Assembly (NCBI GenBank): GCA_034522055.1
Contig: JAXHLS010000002.1
Location: 3,367,549-3,431,548, forward strand
DNA from: Gammaproteobacteria bacterium
GTDB lineage: Bacteria > Pseudomonadota > Gammaproteobacteria > JAABTG01
DNA: 64,000 bases
Direction: 5' to 3'
Position 1 is the first letter of the stretch. Every line of letters starts with the position of its first letter. Below the pieces are notes generated by a model. The model was not told where the DNA came from and made no database searches. It saw nothing but the letters and a program-made list of their open reading frames with translations. A program made the position numbers and the translations under genes. Below are positions 46,165 to 55,313 of this stretch, in pieces.

Positions 46165-47031
46165 TTGAGAGACCTGAACTACCAACTCAAACAGCTGTGT
46201 CGCCACAACCGTGACGGTGGCTACGCGACCCAGCGCAACCGCGAGCGCCTGCTGTCGCTGATCGCGGACCAACTCCACGCGCTGGGCTTCCGGGGCATGG
46301 GCGCACAATCGCTGAAACCGAAACATGTGGAAGCGCTGGTGAACCGGTGGCAGACCGAGTCGCTCTCCATCGGCACCATCAAGAACCGGATGACGGTGTT
46401 GCGCTGGTGGGCCCAGAAGGTCAATCGACAGAATGTGATTGCACGCCAGAACGACCACTATGGGATCCCGGAGCGGACCTTCGTCAGCACCGAGTCGAAG
46501 GCGCGCCAGGTCGACGGCGCGGCACTCGATCGCATCAAGGATGCCCACGTCCGTATGAGCCTCGAGCTGCAGCAGGCCTTCGGCCTCCGGCGCGAGGAAG
46601 CCATCAAGTTCCAGCCGAGCTACGCGGATCGGGGCGATCAACTGGTGCTGAAGGACAGCTGGACCAAGGGCGGCAAGGCCCGCGAGATCCCCGTGCGCAC
46701 CCCGGCGCAGCGGGTGATCCTGGATCGCGCCCATCGCCTCGCGGGCCGCGGCTCGCTGATCCCGGCCGAGCGCAACTACCGGCAGCAGCTGCGCGTGTAC
46801 GAGCGACACACGGCGAATGCCGGTCTCTCCAAGCTGCACGGCCTCCGGCACGCCTATGCCCAGGGACGTTACGAGGAGCTCACCGGCTGGAAGGCACCCG
46901 CGGCCGGGGGCCCGACCTCGAGTTCTTTCACGCGAGAGCAGCGCGCCATCGACCGCGCGGCGCGGCTCGTCATCAGCCGCGAGCTCGGCCACGGACGCGA
47001 GCAGATATTGACCGTATATTTGTCGCGCTGA
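46165..47031 (+). CDS. ICE tyrosine recombinase (integrase domain-containing protein)
   Basis: A 288-residue tyrosine recombinase of the kind found in PFGI-1-class ICEs, with an N-terminal SAM-like domain (YQLKQLCRHNRDGGYATQRN) and a catalytic domain. Visible catalytic residues are R in QQAFGLRREEAIKF, HxxR in LHGLRHAYAQGRY, H in SRELGHGREQ and the nucleophile Y in LTVYLSR. The start is TTG at 46165. This family is present in addition to the main ICE integrase in related elements. It heads the conjugation gene block that follows. Confidence 0.85.
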   Translation: MRDLNYQLKQLCRHNRDGGYATQRNRERLLSLIADQLHALGFRGMGAQSLKPKHVEALVNRWQTESLSIGTIKNRMTVLRWWAQKVNRQNVIARQNDHYGIPERTFVSTESKARQVDGAALDRIKDAHVRMSLELQQAFGLRREEAIKFQPSYADRGDQLVLKDSWTKGGKAREIPVRTPAQRVILDRAHRLAGRGSLIPAERNYRQQLRVYERHTANAGLSKLHGLRHAYAQGRYEELTGWKAPAAGGPTSSSFTREQRAIDRAARLVISRELGHGREQILTVYLSR

Positions 47032-47122
47032 AAGGAGCGCGTAACCTGCGAGAGTTTCCCGTTTCGCGAGGACGGCGCGCTCAGCAAACTCGGACGCAGG
47101 TTTTGAACTCGGCCGGGCACTC

Positions 47123-47569
47123 ATGAAACGAACCTACGCGCATCGCCGTCACCTTTTTCCCGTCTCCGCGTGCATGCTGGGGGCGCTGATTGCGTCCCTC
47201 GATGCCAATACGGCCGAGCTCACCGTCGCGCGCTACTCGACGGTGCAGCCGGCGCCGAGCCTGGCGCAACGGGATCCCCTCGCAGCGCCGGTGGTCTCGG
47301 TACTGCCGGCCTCCGTGATCCGGATCGGAGCAGCGGTCGAGACGCTGCTCGAATCATCCGGCTACCGTCTGTCGTCATCCCTTGCCGCCGACGCGGAACG
47401 AGCCGAACTTTTGGATCTGCCGCTGCCGGAAGCCCACCGCGCGCTCGGTCCGCTGCCGCTGCGCACGGCCTTGAGGATCCTCGCCGGACCCGCCTTCATG
47501 CTGGTCGAAGATCCCGTGCATCGGCTGATCTCGTTCGAGCGGTGCGACCAAGGGACGGGTAAGCGCTGA
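47123..47569 (+). CDS. ICE PilL-type protein (N-terminal domain family)
   Basis: A 148-residue exported protein. A signal sequence (LFPVSACMLGALIASLDAN) is followed by VARYSTVQPAPSLAQRDPL and by the domain AVETLLESSGYRLSSSL...LPEAHRALGPLPLRTALRIL...FMLVEDPVHRLISFE (read in parts). This matches the PilL-like proteins of PFGI-1 class conjugative elements (TIGR03748 type). It begins the T4SS (type G) gene block. The ATG overlaps the preceding frame slightly and is well placed. Confidence 0.8.
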   Translation: MKRTYAHRRHLFPVSACMLGALIASLDANTAELTVARYSTVQPAPSLAQRDPLAAPVVSVLPASVIRIGAAVETLLESSGYRLSSSLAADAERAELLDLPLPEAHRALGPLPLRTALRILAGPAFMLVEDPVHRLISFERCDQGTGKR

Positions 47570-47571
47570 CC

Positions 47572-47814
47572 ATGGAAACCCTCATCGCCATCCTGATCGT
47601 CCTCGGCCTTTTGTCCGCAAGCGGCGTGCTGCCCGAGAAATCCCCGCGACCGGCCAACCAGCAGACGCAGCCGTCTGCCCTGGAGGCGTCTGAGCCAGGG
47701 GTCCGCCCCGCGTGTAATCAGCACGACCCGGCGTATCGCGACCTCACCGTGCCTTACCCGCGACGGACGAGTAGCGACCCGGCCGACAACATGGAGGCCG
47801 CGTGCGATGTATAG
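47572..47814 (+). CDS. Small ICE protein (80 aa)
   Basis: An 80-residue protein with an N-terminal membrane helix (LIAILIVLGLLSASGVL) and a hydrophilic, proline-rich remainder. The ATG lies directly behind the PilL-type gene stop, and the end overlaps the next gene by eight bases, so it belongs to the operon. No family recognised. Confidence 0.65.
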   Translation: METLIAILIVLGLLSASGVLPEKSPRPANQQTQPSALEASEPGVRPACNQHDPAYRDLTVPYPRRTSSDPADNMEAACDV

Positions 47815-48586
47815 GCCCTTCCTCCTCGCAACGGTGGGCACGGTGCTGTCGCTGATCGTGAGCCCAAGCCGGGCCGCCGATCCGGCCAACACCGCATCAG
47901 GGAACACCACGACCAGTGCGACCCTCCTGGAGCGCACGCCGCTCACCGAGCACGAACGTGCCCGGGCCGGGCTCTGGGGCTTGTCGGCAGCCGAGTGGCA
48001 GCGCTATCGGACGCTCATGGAAGGGATCCGCGGCAGCATCAGCCCCGGGACCATCTCGCCGATAGAGGTCCTCGGTATCCACGCGCGCGATGAGGCCGAG
48101 CGCCGCAGGTACGCCGAGCAGTGGGCCGTGATGATGCGTGAGGATGCCGGGCGTATCCTCGCCTTCCAGCGGGCCTACGACGACGCGGCGCGCCTGTTGT
48201 TCCCGAACCAGACCCTCATCGAGGTCGCGCGCCTGCCGGCTCAGACCGACGGCGGCGAGGGGTTACGGCGCACCGATCGGGTGTTGCTGTTCGCGCGTCC
48301 GGACTGTGCCGCGTGCGATGCGCTGCTCGCGCGGGTGCTGGCGAGACTCGACCGCCTGGACGGCGTCGATGTCTTCTTGAGCGAGATCGCAGTGGGCGAC
48401 GAAGGGGCCATTCGGAACTGGGCAATCGAGCGCGGGATCCGTCCCGAGTGGGTCACCACGCGACGCGTGACCTTGAACTTCGATGGAGGCGCCCTCAAGC
48501 GCGTCGCGCCCGGGCGAGGTGATCTCCCCGTCCTGATGCGCCGCCGGGGTGAGTCCGTCACACCACTGTCGGGATCGGCGTTGTGA
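47807..48586 (+). CDS. TIGR03759 family integrating conjugative element protein
   Basis: A 259-residue exported protein with a signal peptide (LLATVGTVLSLIVSPSRA). The conserved N-terminal block LTEHERARAGLWGLSAAEW is characteristic of the TIGR03759 ICE family. The C-terminal half has a thioredoxin-like LLFARPDCAACDALLARV with a CAAC motif, which could help in disulfide formation of pilus or T4SS components. The stop overlaps the next start by four bases. Order and sequence fit PFGI-1-class ICEs. Confidence 0.88.
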   Translation: MYRPFLLATVGTVLSLIVSPSRAADPANTASGNTTTSATLLERTPLTEHERARAGLWGLSAAEWQRYRTLMEGIRGSISPGTISPIEVLGIHARDEAERRRYAEQWAVMMREDAGRILAFQRAYDDAARLLFPNQTLIEVARLPAQTDGGEGLRRTDRVLLFARPDCAACDALLARVLARLDRLDGVDVFLSEIAVGDEGAIRNWAIERGIRPEWVTTRRVTLNFDGGALKRVAPGRGDLPVLMRRRGESVTPLSGSAL

Positions 48587-49140
48587 GACCGTACGCCCGC
48601 TCGGTTCTTGCGCTGGTGGCGATCGGGGTGGCGTCACCTTCGGCCCTCGCCGCCACCCCTGTTTCGGAAAACGGCGTGCCCGAAGGGTACCGCCGCGTCG
48701 CGGTGGCCCATGGGATCCCGAGCGCGCTGTTCTACGCCGTCGCGCTCGCCGAGAGTGGCCAACACGTCGAACACCTGCGCACCACCCGGCCGTGGCCCTG
48801 GACCCTCAACATACAGGGCAAGGGGCGCTACTTTCCCACTCGCCAGGCGGCGGTGGTCGCCGCGCGCGAGGCGCTCGCCAAAGGGCGCCGATCGGTCGAT
48901 ATCGGCCTCATGCAGATCAATTGGGCATACCACAAGGCAGCTTTGCGCTCGGTCGAGGCGGCCATCGATCCCTACCATAACCTCGCCGTAGGCGCGGGGG
49001 TCCTCGCCGACTGTTACCGGGCACGGGGCGACTGGTGGGCGGCGGTCGGCTGCTATCACGCGCCGAATGATGCCGATCGGGCGGCCCGCTACCGTGAGCG
49101 GGTGGAGCGGATCTGGTCCCGCGTCACGGCGATGGGGTAA
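48583..49140 (+). CDS. ICE lytic transglycosylase
   Basis: A 185-residue SLT-type peptidoglycan lytic transglycosylase. After the signal peptide (VLALVAIGVASPSALA) come ALFYAVALAESGQ with the catalytic glutamate, SVDIGLMQINWAYH, and the NLAVGAGVLADCY end of the fold. Such enzymes open the wall locally for the type IV secretion apparatus. The GTG start overlaps the previous stop (GTGAGACCG). Position between TIGR03759 and TIGR03765 genes is as in other PFGI-1-class elements. Confidence 0.92.
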   Translation: MRPYARSVLALVAIGVASPSALAATPVSENGVPEGYRRVAVAHGIPSALFYAVALAESGQHVEHLRTTRPWPWTLNIQGKGRYFPTRQAAVVAAREALAKGRRSVDIGLMQINWAYHKAALRSVEAAIDPYHNLAVGAGVLADCYRARGDWWAAVGCYHAPNDADRAARYRERVERIWSRVTAMG

Positions 49141-49147
49141 TCCCCGG

Positions 49148-49681
49148 ATGCGAATGGCGCGAACGGTAAGGATCCTCCCGGCGACCCTCGGCCTGTGGTC
49201 CGCTGTCGCCTGCGCAGAACTCACGGTCATCTACGACAGCGGCGCCACCGCGCCCCTCGCACCGTACCTGGAGGCCTTCAGTGAGCGGCCGCCGGCAGCC
49301 CCGGTCCAGGCACAGCCCGAAGTCAGTCTGGGCGCGGCCGATCTGACGCGCCTGCTCCCGATCCGCACGCCGGCGCTGACACCAGGGCCGGTGTCACCGC
49401 GTCCGTTATCTCTCCCCAATGGGGCGACGCTGCCGCGACCACTCTTCCTGATCGGCGCCGATCCCCTGTCGCGCCAGTGGCTGGAGACGCATCGGGAGCG
49501 GCTCGCGGCGATCCATGGGGTCGGCTTGCTGGTCAATGCGGAGTCCGCGGCAGATCTCGAGGCCATCGCCACCATCGCGCGGGGCCTGCCGATCCTGCCG
49601 GCGTCCGCGACGGACATCGCGGAGATCCTGGGCCTGAAGCACATCCCGGTCCTGATCTCCCGGCGCGGCATCGAGCAATGA
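49148..49681 (+). CDS. TIGR03765 (PFL_4695) family integrating conjugative element protein
   Basis: A 177-residue exported protein: signal peptide (ILPATLGLWSAVACA), LTVIYDSGATAPLAPYLEAF, and the C-terminal block LFLIGADPLSRQWLETHRER...GLLVNAESAADLEAI (read in parts). This matches the PFL_4695/TIGR03765 family of ICE proteins of unknown role. ATG 49148 (or 49154) is chosen because the signal peptide starts there. The stop overlaps the traD ATG (ATGA). Confidence 0.88.
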   Translation: MRMARTVRILPATLGLWSAVACAELTVIYDSGATAPLAPYLEAFSERPPAAPVQAQPEVSLGAADLTRLLPIRTPALTPGPVSPRPLSLPNGATLPRPLFLIGADPLSRQWLETHRERLAAIHGVGLLVNAESAADLEAIATIARGLPILPASATDIAEILGLKHIPVLISRRGIEQ

Positions 49682-51804
49682 GTCCGCATCCCGTCGAGGC
49701 GCTGCTGCGCCCGCCGGTGGAACTCTGGTCGGCCCTGGTCGCGGCAGCAACGGGAATGATGGCCCTGCTGGCGCCCTGGGCATTGATGATGCCGCCGGGT
49801 GTCGCCATGGCCGCGGCTGCGGCATTGTTCCTCTTGGCGTTTGTGCGTACCCGCCAGGCGTGGCGCGTCATCCGCTACCAGCGCAACATGCGCCGCCTGC
49901 CAAGCTACAAGCTCCGGGCCGATCGCATTCCCGTCAGCCGCCACAAGCTGTTTCTCGGGCGCGGCTTTCGCTGGACCCAGCGCCACACCCAGCGCCTGCG
50001 CGACACCCTCCGTCCCGAAGTGCAGCACTACGTTCAGCCGGGGACGCTCTACCAGTGGGCGCGGCGGAAAGAGGTCGCCTGGGAATCGGTGCCGATGCTC
50101 AGCGTCGTGGCCTGGATGCTGCGCCAGCCCAGAGGGTGGAATCCGCTCAAGCCCCTGCCGGCGGTCGGCGGCACCCCGGCACTGCATGCCGTGGAGCCCG
50201 ACGAGCAGGACGTCTGGATGGATCTCGGCGAGCGCGTCGGCCACACCCTGGTGCTCGGTACGACCCGGGTCGGTAAGACCCGGCTCGCCGAGATCCTGAT
50301 CACCCAGGATATCCGCCGCGGCGACGTGGTCATCGTCTTCGATCCGAAGGGCGATGCCGACTTGCTGCGCCGTGTCTACGCCGAGGCCAGGCGGGCCGGA
50401 CGCGCCAGGGACTTCACCCTGTTTCATCTCGGCTTCCCCGAGGTGTCGGCGCGGTACAACGCCATCGGCAGCTTCTCGCGGATCACCGAAGTGGCGACCC
50501 GGATCGCGAACCAGCTGCCCAGCGAGGGCAACTCGGCTGCCTTCAAGGAGTTCGCCTGGCGCTTCGTCAATATCATCGCCCGGGCGCTGGTGGCACTCGG
50601 CCGTCGGCCGGACTACCAGCAGATCCGTCGTTACATCAATGACATCGAGCCCCTGTTTGTCGAATACGCACGCGAGCACCTGCGGCGCAATGGTGAGGAG
50701 AGCTGGTCCGAGGCGGTCGAGGAGATCGCGGGCAAGATCAGTGAGCGTAACCTCTCATCGGCGCTGAAAGGGCGCGATCGGGACGCAATCGCCCTGATGC
50801 GCTACCTGCAGGCGCAGGATTTCTATGATCCGGTCCTCGATGGCCTCGTGTCGGCGTTCAAGTACGACAAGACCTATTTCGACAAGATCGTGAGCTCGGT
50901 CGGGCCCCTGATGGAGAAGCTGACCACCGGCAAGATCGCCGAGCTCATCTCGCCCGATTACCTGAACGGCGACGACAGCCGGCCGATCTTCGAGTGGCTG
51001 GACGTGATCCATCGCAAGGGGATCGTCTACGTCGGCCTCGATGCACTCACTGATACGACCGTCGCGAGTGCCGTAGGCAACTCCATGTTCGCCGATCTGG
51101 TCTCCGTGGCCGGTCACATCTACAAGCACGGTATTCACGACCCGGCCGAGGAAGGTGCCGCGCCGCAAACGGTCCATTTGCCGACGATCTCGATGCACGC
51201 CGACGAGTTCAACGAACTGATCGGGGACGAGTTCGTCCCCTTACTGAACAAGGCGGGTGGCGCCGGCTTTCAGGTGACCGCCTACACCCAGACCTGGTCC
51301 GACGTGGAGGCGAAGATCGGCAGCCGTGCCAAGGCGGGGCAGGTGGCCGGTAATTTCAACACCCTGATCATGCTGCGGGTCAAGGAACTCGCGACGGCCG
51401 AGATGCTTACCGACCAGCTGCCCCGGGTCGAAGCGTTCACGCTCATGAACGTCTCCGGCGTCAACGACTCGTCGGATCCCATGTCCGGCGTCGATTTCCA
51501 GTCGCGCAACGAGGATCGCATCAGCGTGTCCGAGGTGCCGATGCTCACGCCTGCCGAACTCGTCCGACTCCCGAAGGGCCAGGCCTTCGCGCTGCTCGAA
51601 GGCGGAGGACTCTGGAAGATCCGCATGCCGTTACCCGATGACAAAGGCGATCCAGCGATGCCGGCGAACCTGACGGCCATCGCCGATGAGATGGAGCGTA
51701 CCTACATCACCAACGACCACTGGTATCGGGCCAACGAGACCTGGTGGCACGCGGTTACCGATGGCGACCCTCCCGTCGCGGGGGAGGGCGACCGTGGGAT
51801 CTGA
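49678..51804 (+). CDS. traD: Type IV coupling protein TraD of the ICE
   Basis: A 708-residue VirD4/TraD-type coupling ATPase that brings DNA to the conjugation channel. Two N-terminal membrane helices (residues about 14-60) are followed by Walker A LGTTRVGKTRLAE, Walker B VVIVFDPKGDADLL and a late HADEFNELIGDEFVPL and QVTAYTQTWSD region typical of TraD in PFGI-1-class ICEs. It overlaps the TIGR03765 gene by four bases and the next by 11. No damage visible. Confidence 0.94.
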   Translation: MSPHPVEALLRPPVELWSALVAAATGMMALLAPWALMMPPGVAMAAAAALFLLAFVRTRQAWRVIRYQRNMRRLPSYKLRADRIPVSRHKLFLGRGFRWTQRHTQRLRDTLRPEVQHYVQPGTLYQWARRKEVAWESVPMLSVVAWMLRQPRGWNPLKPLPAVGGTPALHAVEPDEQDVWMDLGERVGHTLVLGTTRVGKTRLAEILITQDIRRGDVVIVFDPKGDADLLRRVYAEARRAGRARDFTLFHLGFPEVSARYNAIGSFSRITEVATRIANQLPSEGNSAAFKEFAWRFVNIIARALVALGRRPDYQQIRRYINDIEPLFVEYAREHLRRNGEESWSEAVEEIAGKISERNLSSALKGRDRDAIALMRYLQAQDFYDPVLDGLVSAFKYDKTYFDKIVSSVGPLMEKLTTGKIAELISPDYLNGDDSRPIFEWLDVIHRKGIVYVGLDALTDTTVASAVGNSMFADLVSVAGHIYKHGIHDPAEEGAAPQTVHLPTISMHADEFNELIGDEFVPLLNKAGGAGFQVTAYTQTWSDVEAKIGSRAKAGQVAGNFNTLIMLRVKELATAEMLTDQLPRVEAFTLMNVSGVNDSSDPMSGVDFQSRNEDRISVSEVPMLTPAELVRLPKGQAFALLEGGGLWKIRMPLPDDKGDPAMPANLTAIADEMERTYITNDHWYRANETWWHAVTDGDPPVAGEGDRGI

Positions 51805-52531
51805 GGCCGCCGCAGATCCAAGACGCCGGGAGGTGCGCCAAGGGCTGTTATCAACTCTCCTGACTACCGTCGCTCAGGGCATCAAATGGCTCATCCTGTC
51901 GCTGGTGTTCTCGGTGATCATCGAATGGGTGGGCATGGTCTTCTGGTGGCCGGACGAGGGCCTCGAGCACAGCCGCGACATGCTGGCTGCCGAGATCGGC
52001 TACCTCCAGGCGGACTTCGGCCGCAGCCTGGTCAGTTCGGATCCCGCCCAGTTCACCAAGACCGTCGCGGACCAGACCTACTACGTCCTGTTCGAGTTTA
52101 CCCGAGTCGCCGACTTCATCGAGTGGGTCGCCAGTGCCCCGGTGCCCGGCGAGTCGGGGCTGCGGTCACGGCTGCATGGCGCATTTCAGCCGGTCGCCGA
52201 GTACGTGCTCGCCGCGATGCAAGTGACGCAGGTCTTTTCGGTCCGGCTGGCTGTTCTGGCACTCGCCATGCCGGTGTTCGTGATGTTCACGCTGGTCGCC
52301 ATCGTCGACGGCCTGGTGAAGCGGGATCTGCGGCGGTGGGGTGGGGGACGGGAGAGCTCTTTCGTCTACCACTGGGCGAAACGCTCCGCGCTGCCGCTGC
52401 TGGTCCTCACCTGGGTGATTTACCTGGCGTTGCCCTTCAGCCTGCACCCGAGCTTCGTCGTCCTGCCATTCGCGACATTGTTCGCCCTGAGCGTGGCGGT
52501 CACGGCGAGTTCGTTCAAGAAGTATCTATAA
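51794..52531 (+). CDS. TIGR03747 family integrating conjugative element membrane protein
   Basis: A 245-residue membrane protein with four predicted membrane segments (IKWLILSLVFSVIIEWVGM region, VRLAVLALAMPVFVMFTLV region, ALPLLVLTWVIYLALPF and FATLFALSVAVTA). It has the RRWGGGRESSFVYHWAKR loop characteristic of the TIGR03747 family that follows traD in these ICEs. The GTG at 51794 overlaps traD. After this gene the expected next genes (RAQPRD, TIGR03758, TIGR03745 and so on) are missing, so the element is cut off here. Confidence 0.9.
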   Translation: MGSEAAADPRRREVRQGLLSTLLTTVAQGIKWLILSLVFSVIIEWVGMVFWWPDEGLEHSRDMLAAEIGYLQADFGRSLVSSDPAQFTKTVADQTYYVLFEFTRVADFIEWVASAPVPGESGLRSRLHGAFQPVAEYVLAAMQVTQVFSVRLAVLALAMPVFVMFTLVAIVDGLVKRDLRRWGGGRESSFVYHWAKRSALPLLVLTWVIYLALPFSLHPSFVVLPFATLFALSVAVTASSFKKYL

Positions 52532-52799
52532 GGGTTGGCGGTCGTCGCGCCGAACGCCGCCGCGGCGTGGGCTGTTCGACGAGACGGGGTTACCCCAGGA
52601 TGCCCTCGTTTGGGCTGTGCCGTCAGCGGCGCGGCAACGGTGCCGCCTGTCCGGGGAACAGGCGGGCCGAGGAAAAGTACGCCGACGAGGGCGTCGTTGA
52701 GAAGAATTCGATGCCGTGACCCCATTCTGCACGTTGATGGGTGTGCCGGCCGGGCCTCCCCACGGAAGGTGTCGATGCCAATCAGGCGAGACTAACCGC
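52532..52799. other. Junction after the truncated ICE block, no gene
   Basis: About 270 bases with no supported gene, linking the last ICE gene to an IS256-type remnant. It is the likely breakpoint where the rest of the ICE was deleted. Confidence 0.4.
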
Positions 52800-53058
52800 T
52801 GCGAGGCACCTAAGCTGCGAGGCACCAAAGAGGTCGTTTAAACTGCCTATTCGCAGCAGCTTCGGGCAGGTAGCCGTTGTGTGCCACGGCCTAGCGGTCC
52901 TGTTCATCCTTGAGCTCTCTGTAGTGTGCCAGCCACTGTGCAATCTCGGCTTCCACCACCGCACTGAGGATGTCGCGGACACCGTTGCTGATCGATTCTT
53001 ACATTGGGTCGTTCTCTACCTGTGGCTGCGAAATCGATTGGAATGTAGACTCGGGCAT
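52800..53058 (-). pseudogene. N-terminal remnant of an IS256-type transposase
   Basis: From ATG 53058 the minus strand reads MPESTFQSISQPQVENDPM, a stop, ESISNGVRDILSAVVEAEIA, QWLAHYRELKDEQDR, a second stop, then AVAHNGYLPE. This is the start of an IS256-family transposase with at least two stop codons. The rest of the gene is absent. Upstream, GTTGGTT...AACCAAC (53085-53105) forms a hairpin near the presumed IS end. Confidence 0.75.
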
Positions 53059-53195
53059 GGCGTCTCCTGTTCTGTTGGTTGCGATGTTGGTCGTGACCAA
53101 CCAACAGGAAACGCCCCCCTTCACCCGATCGCCATATATTAGAAATCAGCGTTATTCCAGAAAATGGACTTACAATTAAACCGACTGCTAACTAC

Positions 53196-53861
53196 ATGAA
53201 CGCACAAGAATCTTCGACTCAAACGCCTAGGCGTGGTATTAGTACATTTAGTTTAATTCTAATCGTTGGCAGTATATTGCTACTGTTGTGGGCTGCTACC
53301 CCATTTATAATAAGCGCCCTGTTCGACGATTGGGCTACAGCCGCTAACGTTACAACAACCTTTTTTGCCTTTCAGTCCTTTGTATCTTCTCTAGCACTCC
53401 TAGGAGCAATTGTTAGCATATTTATGCAACATAGGGACACAGAAAATCAAAAAGATGAAGCCGCACAAAAAGAGCGTCGTTACGCGACATTTCAATTGTA
53501 TCGTGACTTCCATACCGAAGAAATGACCGCAGCTCGCACTAGAGCGCACAAATGGATCGAAAGCCAGACAACTAACGGTGGCTCTTTAGATTTCTTCTCA
53601 GGCCTTTCGCCAGAAGATCCAGACAGAATGGCTATATTGCGTGTATGTCAGTTCTTCTATTCGCTTCATGCACTCTACCAACATAGACTCCTTGACCCAC
53701 AGCTATCTGCTGCTATATTCGGCTTTTACTTAGAATGGTGGAAAGTTCGTCTAAAACGCGCGCAAGACGATTTCCGACCAGAGTCATCAACTTATAGAGA
53801 CGTAATAGACACCGTCCTAAGTTTTTCCCTCACGCAACAAGTGATGGATAATGAGAAATGA
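53196..53861 (+). CDS. Two-TM membrane protein of an AT-rich operon (221 aa)
   Basis: A 221-residue protein with two N-terminal membrane helices (LILIVGSILLLLWAATPFI and FQSFVSSLALLGAIVSIFM). A coiled segment (DTENQKDEAAQKERRY) and a cytoplasmic helical domain follow, ending QVMDNEK. It resembles uncharacterised DUF4760-like membrane proteins, although I am not sure of the family. Base composition is far more AT-rich than the ICE genes, indicating separate acquisition. Its TGA overlaps the ATG of the methyltransferase gene. Confidence 0.8.
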   Translation: MNAQESSTQTPRRGISTFSLILIVGSILLLLWAATPFIISALFDDWATAANVTTTFFAFQSFVSSLALLGAIVSIFMQHRDTENQKDEAAQKERRYATFQLYRDFHTEEMTAARTRAHKWIESQTTNGGSLDFFSGLSPEDPDRMAILRVCQFFYSLHALYQHRLLDPQLSAAIFGFYLEWWKVRLKRAQDDFRPESSTYRDVIDTVLSFSLTQQVMDNEK

Positions 53862-54559
53862 CAACCAATTCAGGCACCGATGGCTGGGTCTCTTCGAAAT
53901 ATCACTGGGAGTCAGAGACCGCGCAATCTGCGACGGAGTTGCAACGTGTTTATGCTCAATGGGCCCAAGACTACGACAACGAAATGCAGGCTAATGACCT
54001 AAAGTCCTATAAGAGTATAGGACGCGTTGTTGTCGAACTTCTAAATCGTAATGAAGTATACACAGAACAAGGCCTTAATGTAGGCTCAAATCAATCGCGC
54101 CATATTAACATCCTCGACGCTGGATGCGGTACAGGCCTTCTCGGCACGCACCTACGATTCAAAACAAACGACGGTTCCATTTCGAAGAGATTCCAAATTA
54201 TCGGTATAGACATTAGCTGCGAGATGCTTAAAGTCGCGAAGGAAAAATTAACTTACAATAGTCTGCTTGTAGCAGACATTCACAGACCGTGTCTCCTGCC
54301 CCATGGATTCTTTGATTTCGTAGTCGCGGCGGGCCTATTTATGCCCGGACATTGCGGTCCCAGCGCTATTCAAAGGCTGGCAGATCAACTAACTCCAGGC
54401 GGCTACTTAGTATTCACGGTAAGAGAATCGGACTTTGCGCAACGACAGAACGAGTACGAGGAAGCTATCAACTTGTCGCGATGTTTTATTGAACATAAGA
54501 GCCTAGAGCCCTACTATGGTCCTATATACGCGTACGTCATTACCGCACGAAAGACCTAG
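53858..54559 (+). CDS. Class I SAM-dependent methyltransferase
   Basis: A 233-residue methyltransferase of the UbiE/Methyltransf_11 type: N-terminal helix VYAQWAQDYDNEMQANDL, SAM-binding motif I ILDAGCGTGLLG, motif II IIGIDISCEMLKVA, and later FDFVVAAGLFMPGHCG and LTPGGYLVFTVRESDF. The substrate is unknown. It overlaps the membrane protein gene by four bases and is followed 10 bases later by the dioxygenase gene. A shared small-molecule or lipid substrate for the two enzymes is plausible. Confidence 0.9.
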   Translation: MTTNSGTDGWVSSKYHWESETAQSATELQRVYAQWAQDYDNEMQANDLKSYKSIGRVVVELLNRNEVYTEQGLNVGSNQSRHINILDAGCGTGLLGTHLRFKTNDGSISKRFQIIGIDISCEMLKVAKEKLTYNSLLVADIHRPCLLPHGFFDFVVAAGLFMPGHCGPSAIQRLADQLTPGGYLVFTVRESDFAQRQNEYEEAINLSRCFIEHKSLEPYYGPIYAYVITARKT

Positions 54560-54569
54560 CGAAAATGCC

Positions 54570-55313
54570 GTGAAGGAATTTCATACAGAAGGAATTGCAA
54601 AGTTACCACTAACAGCTAGGAATAGCGACCTAAAAGAGGTCGAATGCTATTTATTGCGACGAGCCAGTAGCCGGCACCCAGGAAATATATGGGATTCAGC
54701 AGGTCGTTTTCGCGCTGCTCACGGCTACGAGGCGGGCTTGCTCGACGACTTGATAGCATTGCTTGCGGAGCAAGCCAAAGTTCTTATCCAATCCCGACAA
54801 GTGTACATATATCAGTACAGAGTAAATTCGAAACACCCATCGACTCTGGAAGAAGGAGCTGGTGCTTGGCAGCTTCATCGGGATTTCGATTTTTGGCATT
54901 ACATGGATGGAATGCCAGATGCGCAAGCAGTGGTCTTCCACTTACTCGTTACTGATATTTCATACAACGACGGACCACTGGTAGTGTGTAATAGAAGCCA
55001 TCGTGACCCCTTGCCGCCGCATAACGACAGTAGTAACTTAAGCTGGGAAGACGGCTTCAAGGAAGATTTACGCTATACGATTGACGCTCGATTTATTGAA
55101 GAATGGAAGAACCAGACCTTGTTGGTTGGCCAAGCTGGGGCTTTGTATGCGATGCATCCAATGGCTTGGCACTATTCGGGGCTGAACCTTTCTCACTCCC
55201 CTAGAATTCTAATGTCTGTTGCCTTTAATTCAATCGACAATATGCCAAAAAAATTCAGCGCCTTACTGCAGAGACCGTCGTACATTACAGAAGACCCGAC
55301 GCATCGATTCTGA
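54570..55313 (+). CDS. PhyH-type Fe(II)/2-oxoglutarate dioxygenase
   Basis: A phytanoyl-CoA dioxygenase-like enzyme of about 247 residues. Iron ligands are visible as the HxD motif in WQLHRDFDFWH and the distal histidine in MHPMAWHYSG, with the 2-oxoglutarate-binding arginine in SHSPRILMS. It likely hydroxylates a small molecule or a modified residue. I choose GTG 54570, 10 bases after the methyltransferase stop; an ATG at 54516 overlapping the methyltransferase is possible. The gene closes a three-gene operon. Confidence 0.85.
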   Translation: MKEFHTEGIAKLPLTARNSDLKEVECYLLRRASSRHPGNIWDSAGRFRAAHGYEAGLLDDLIALLAEQAKVLIQSRQVYIYQYRVNSKHPSTLEEGAGAWQLHRDFDFWHYMDGMPDAQAVVFHLLVTDISYNDGPLVVCNRSHRDPLPPHNDSSNLSWEDGFKEDLRYTIDARFIEEWKNQTLLVGQAGALYAMHPMAWHYSGLNLSHSPRILMSVAFNSIDNMPKKFSALLQRPSYITEDPTHRF

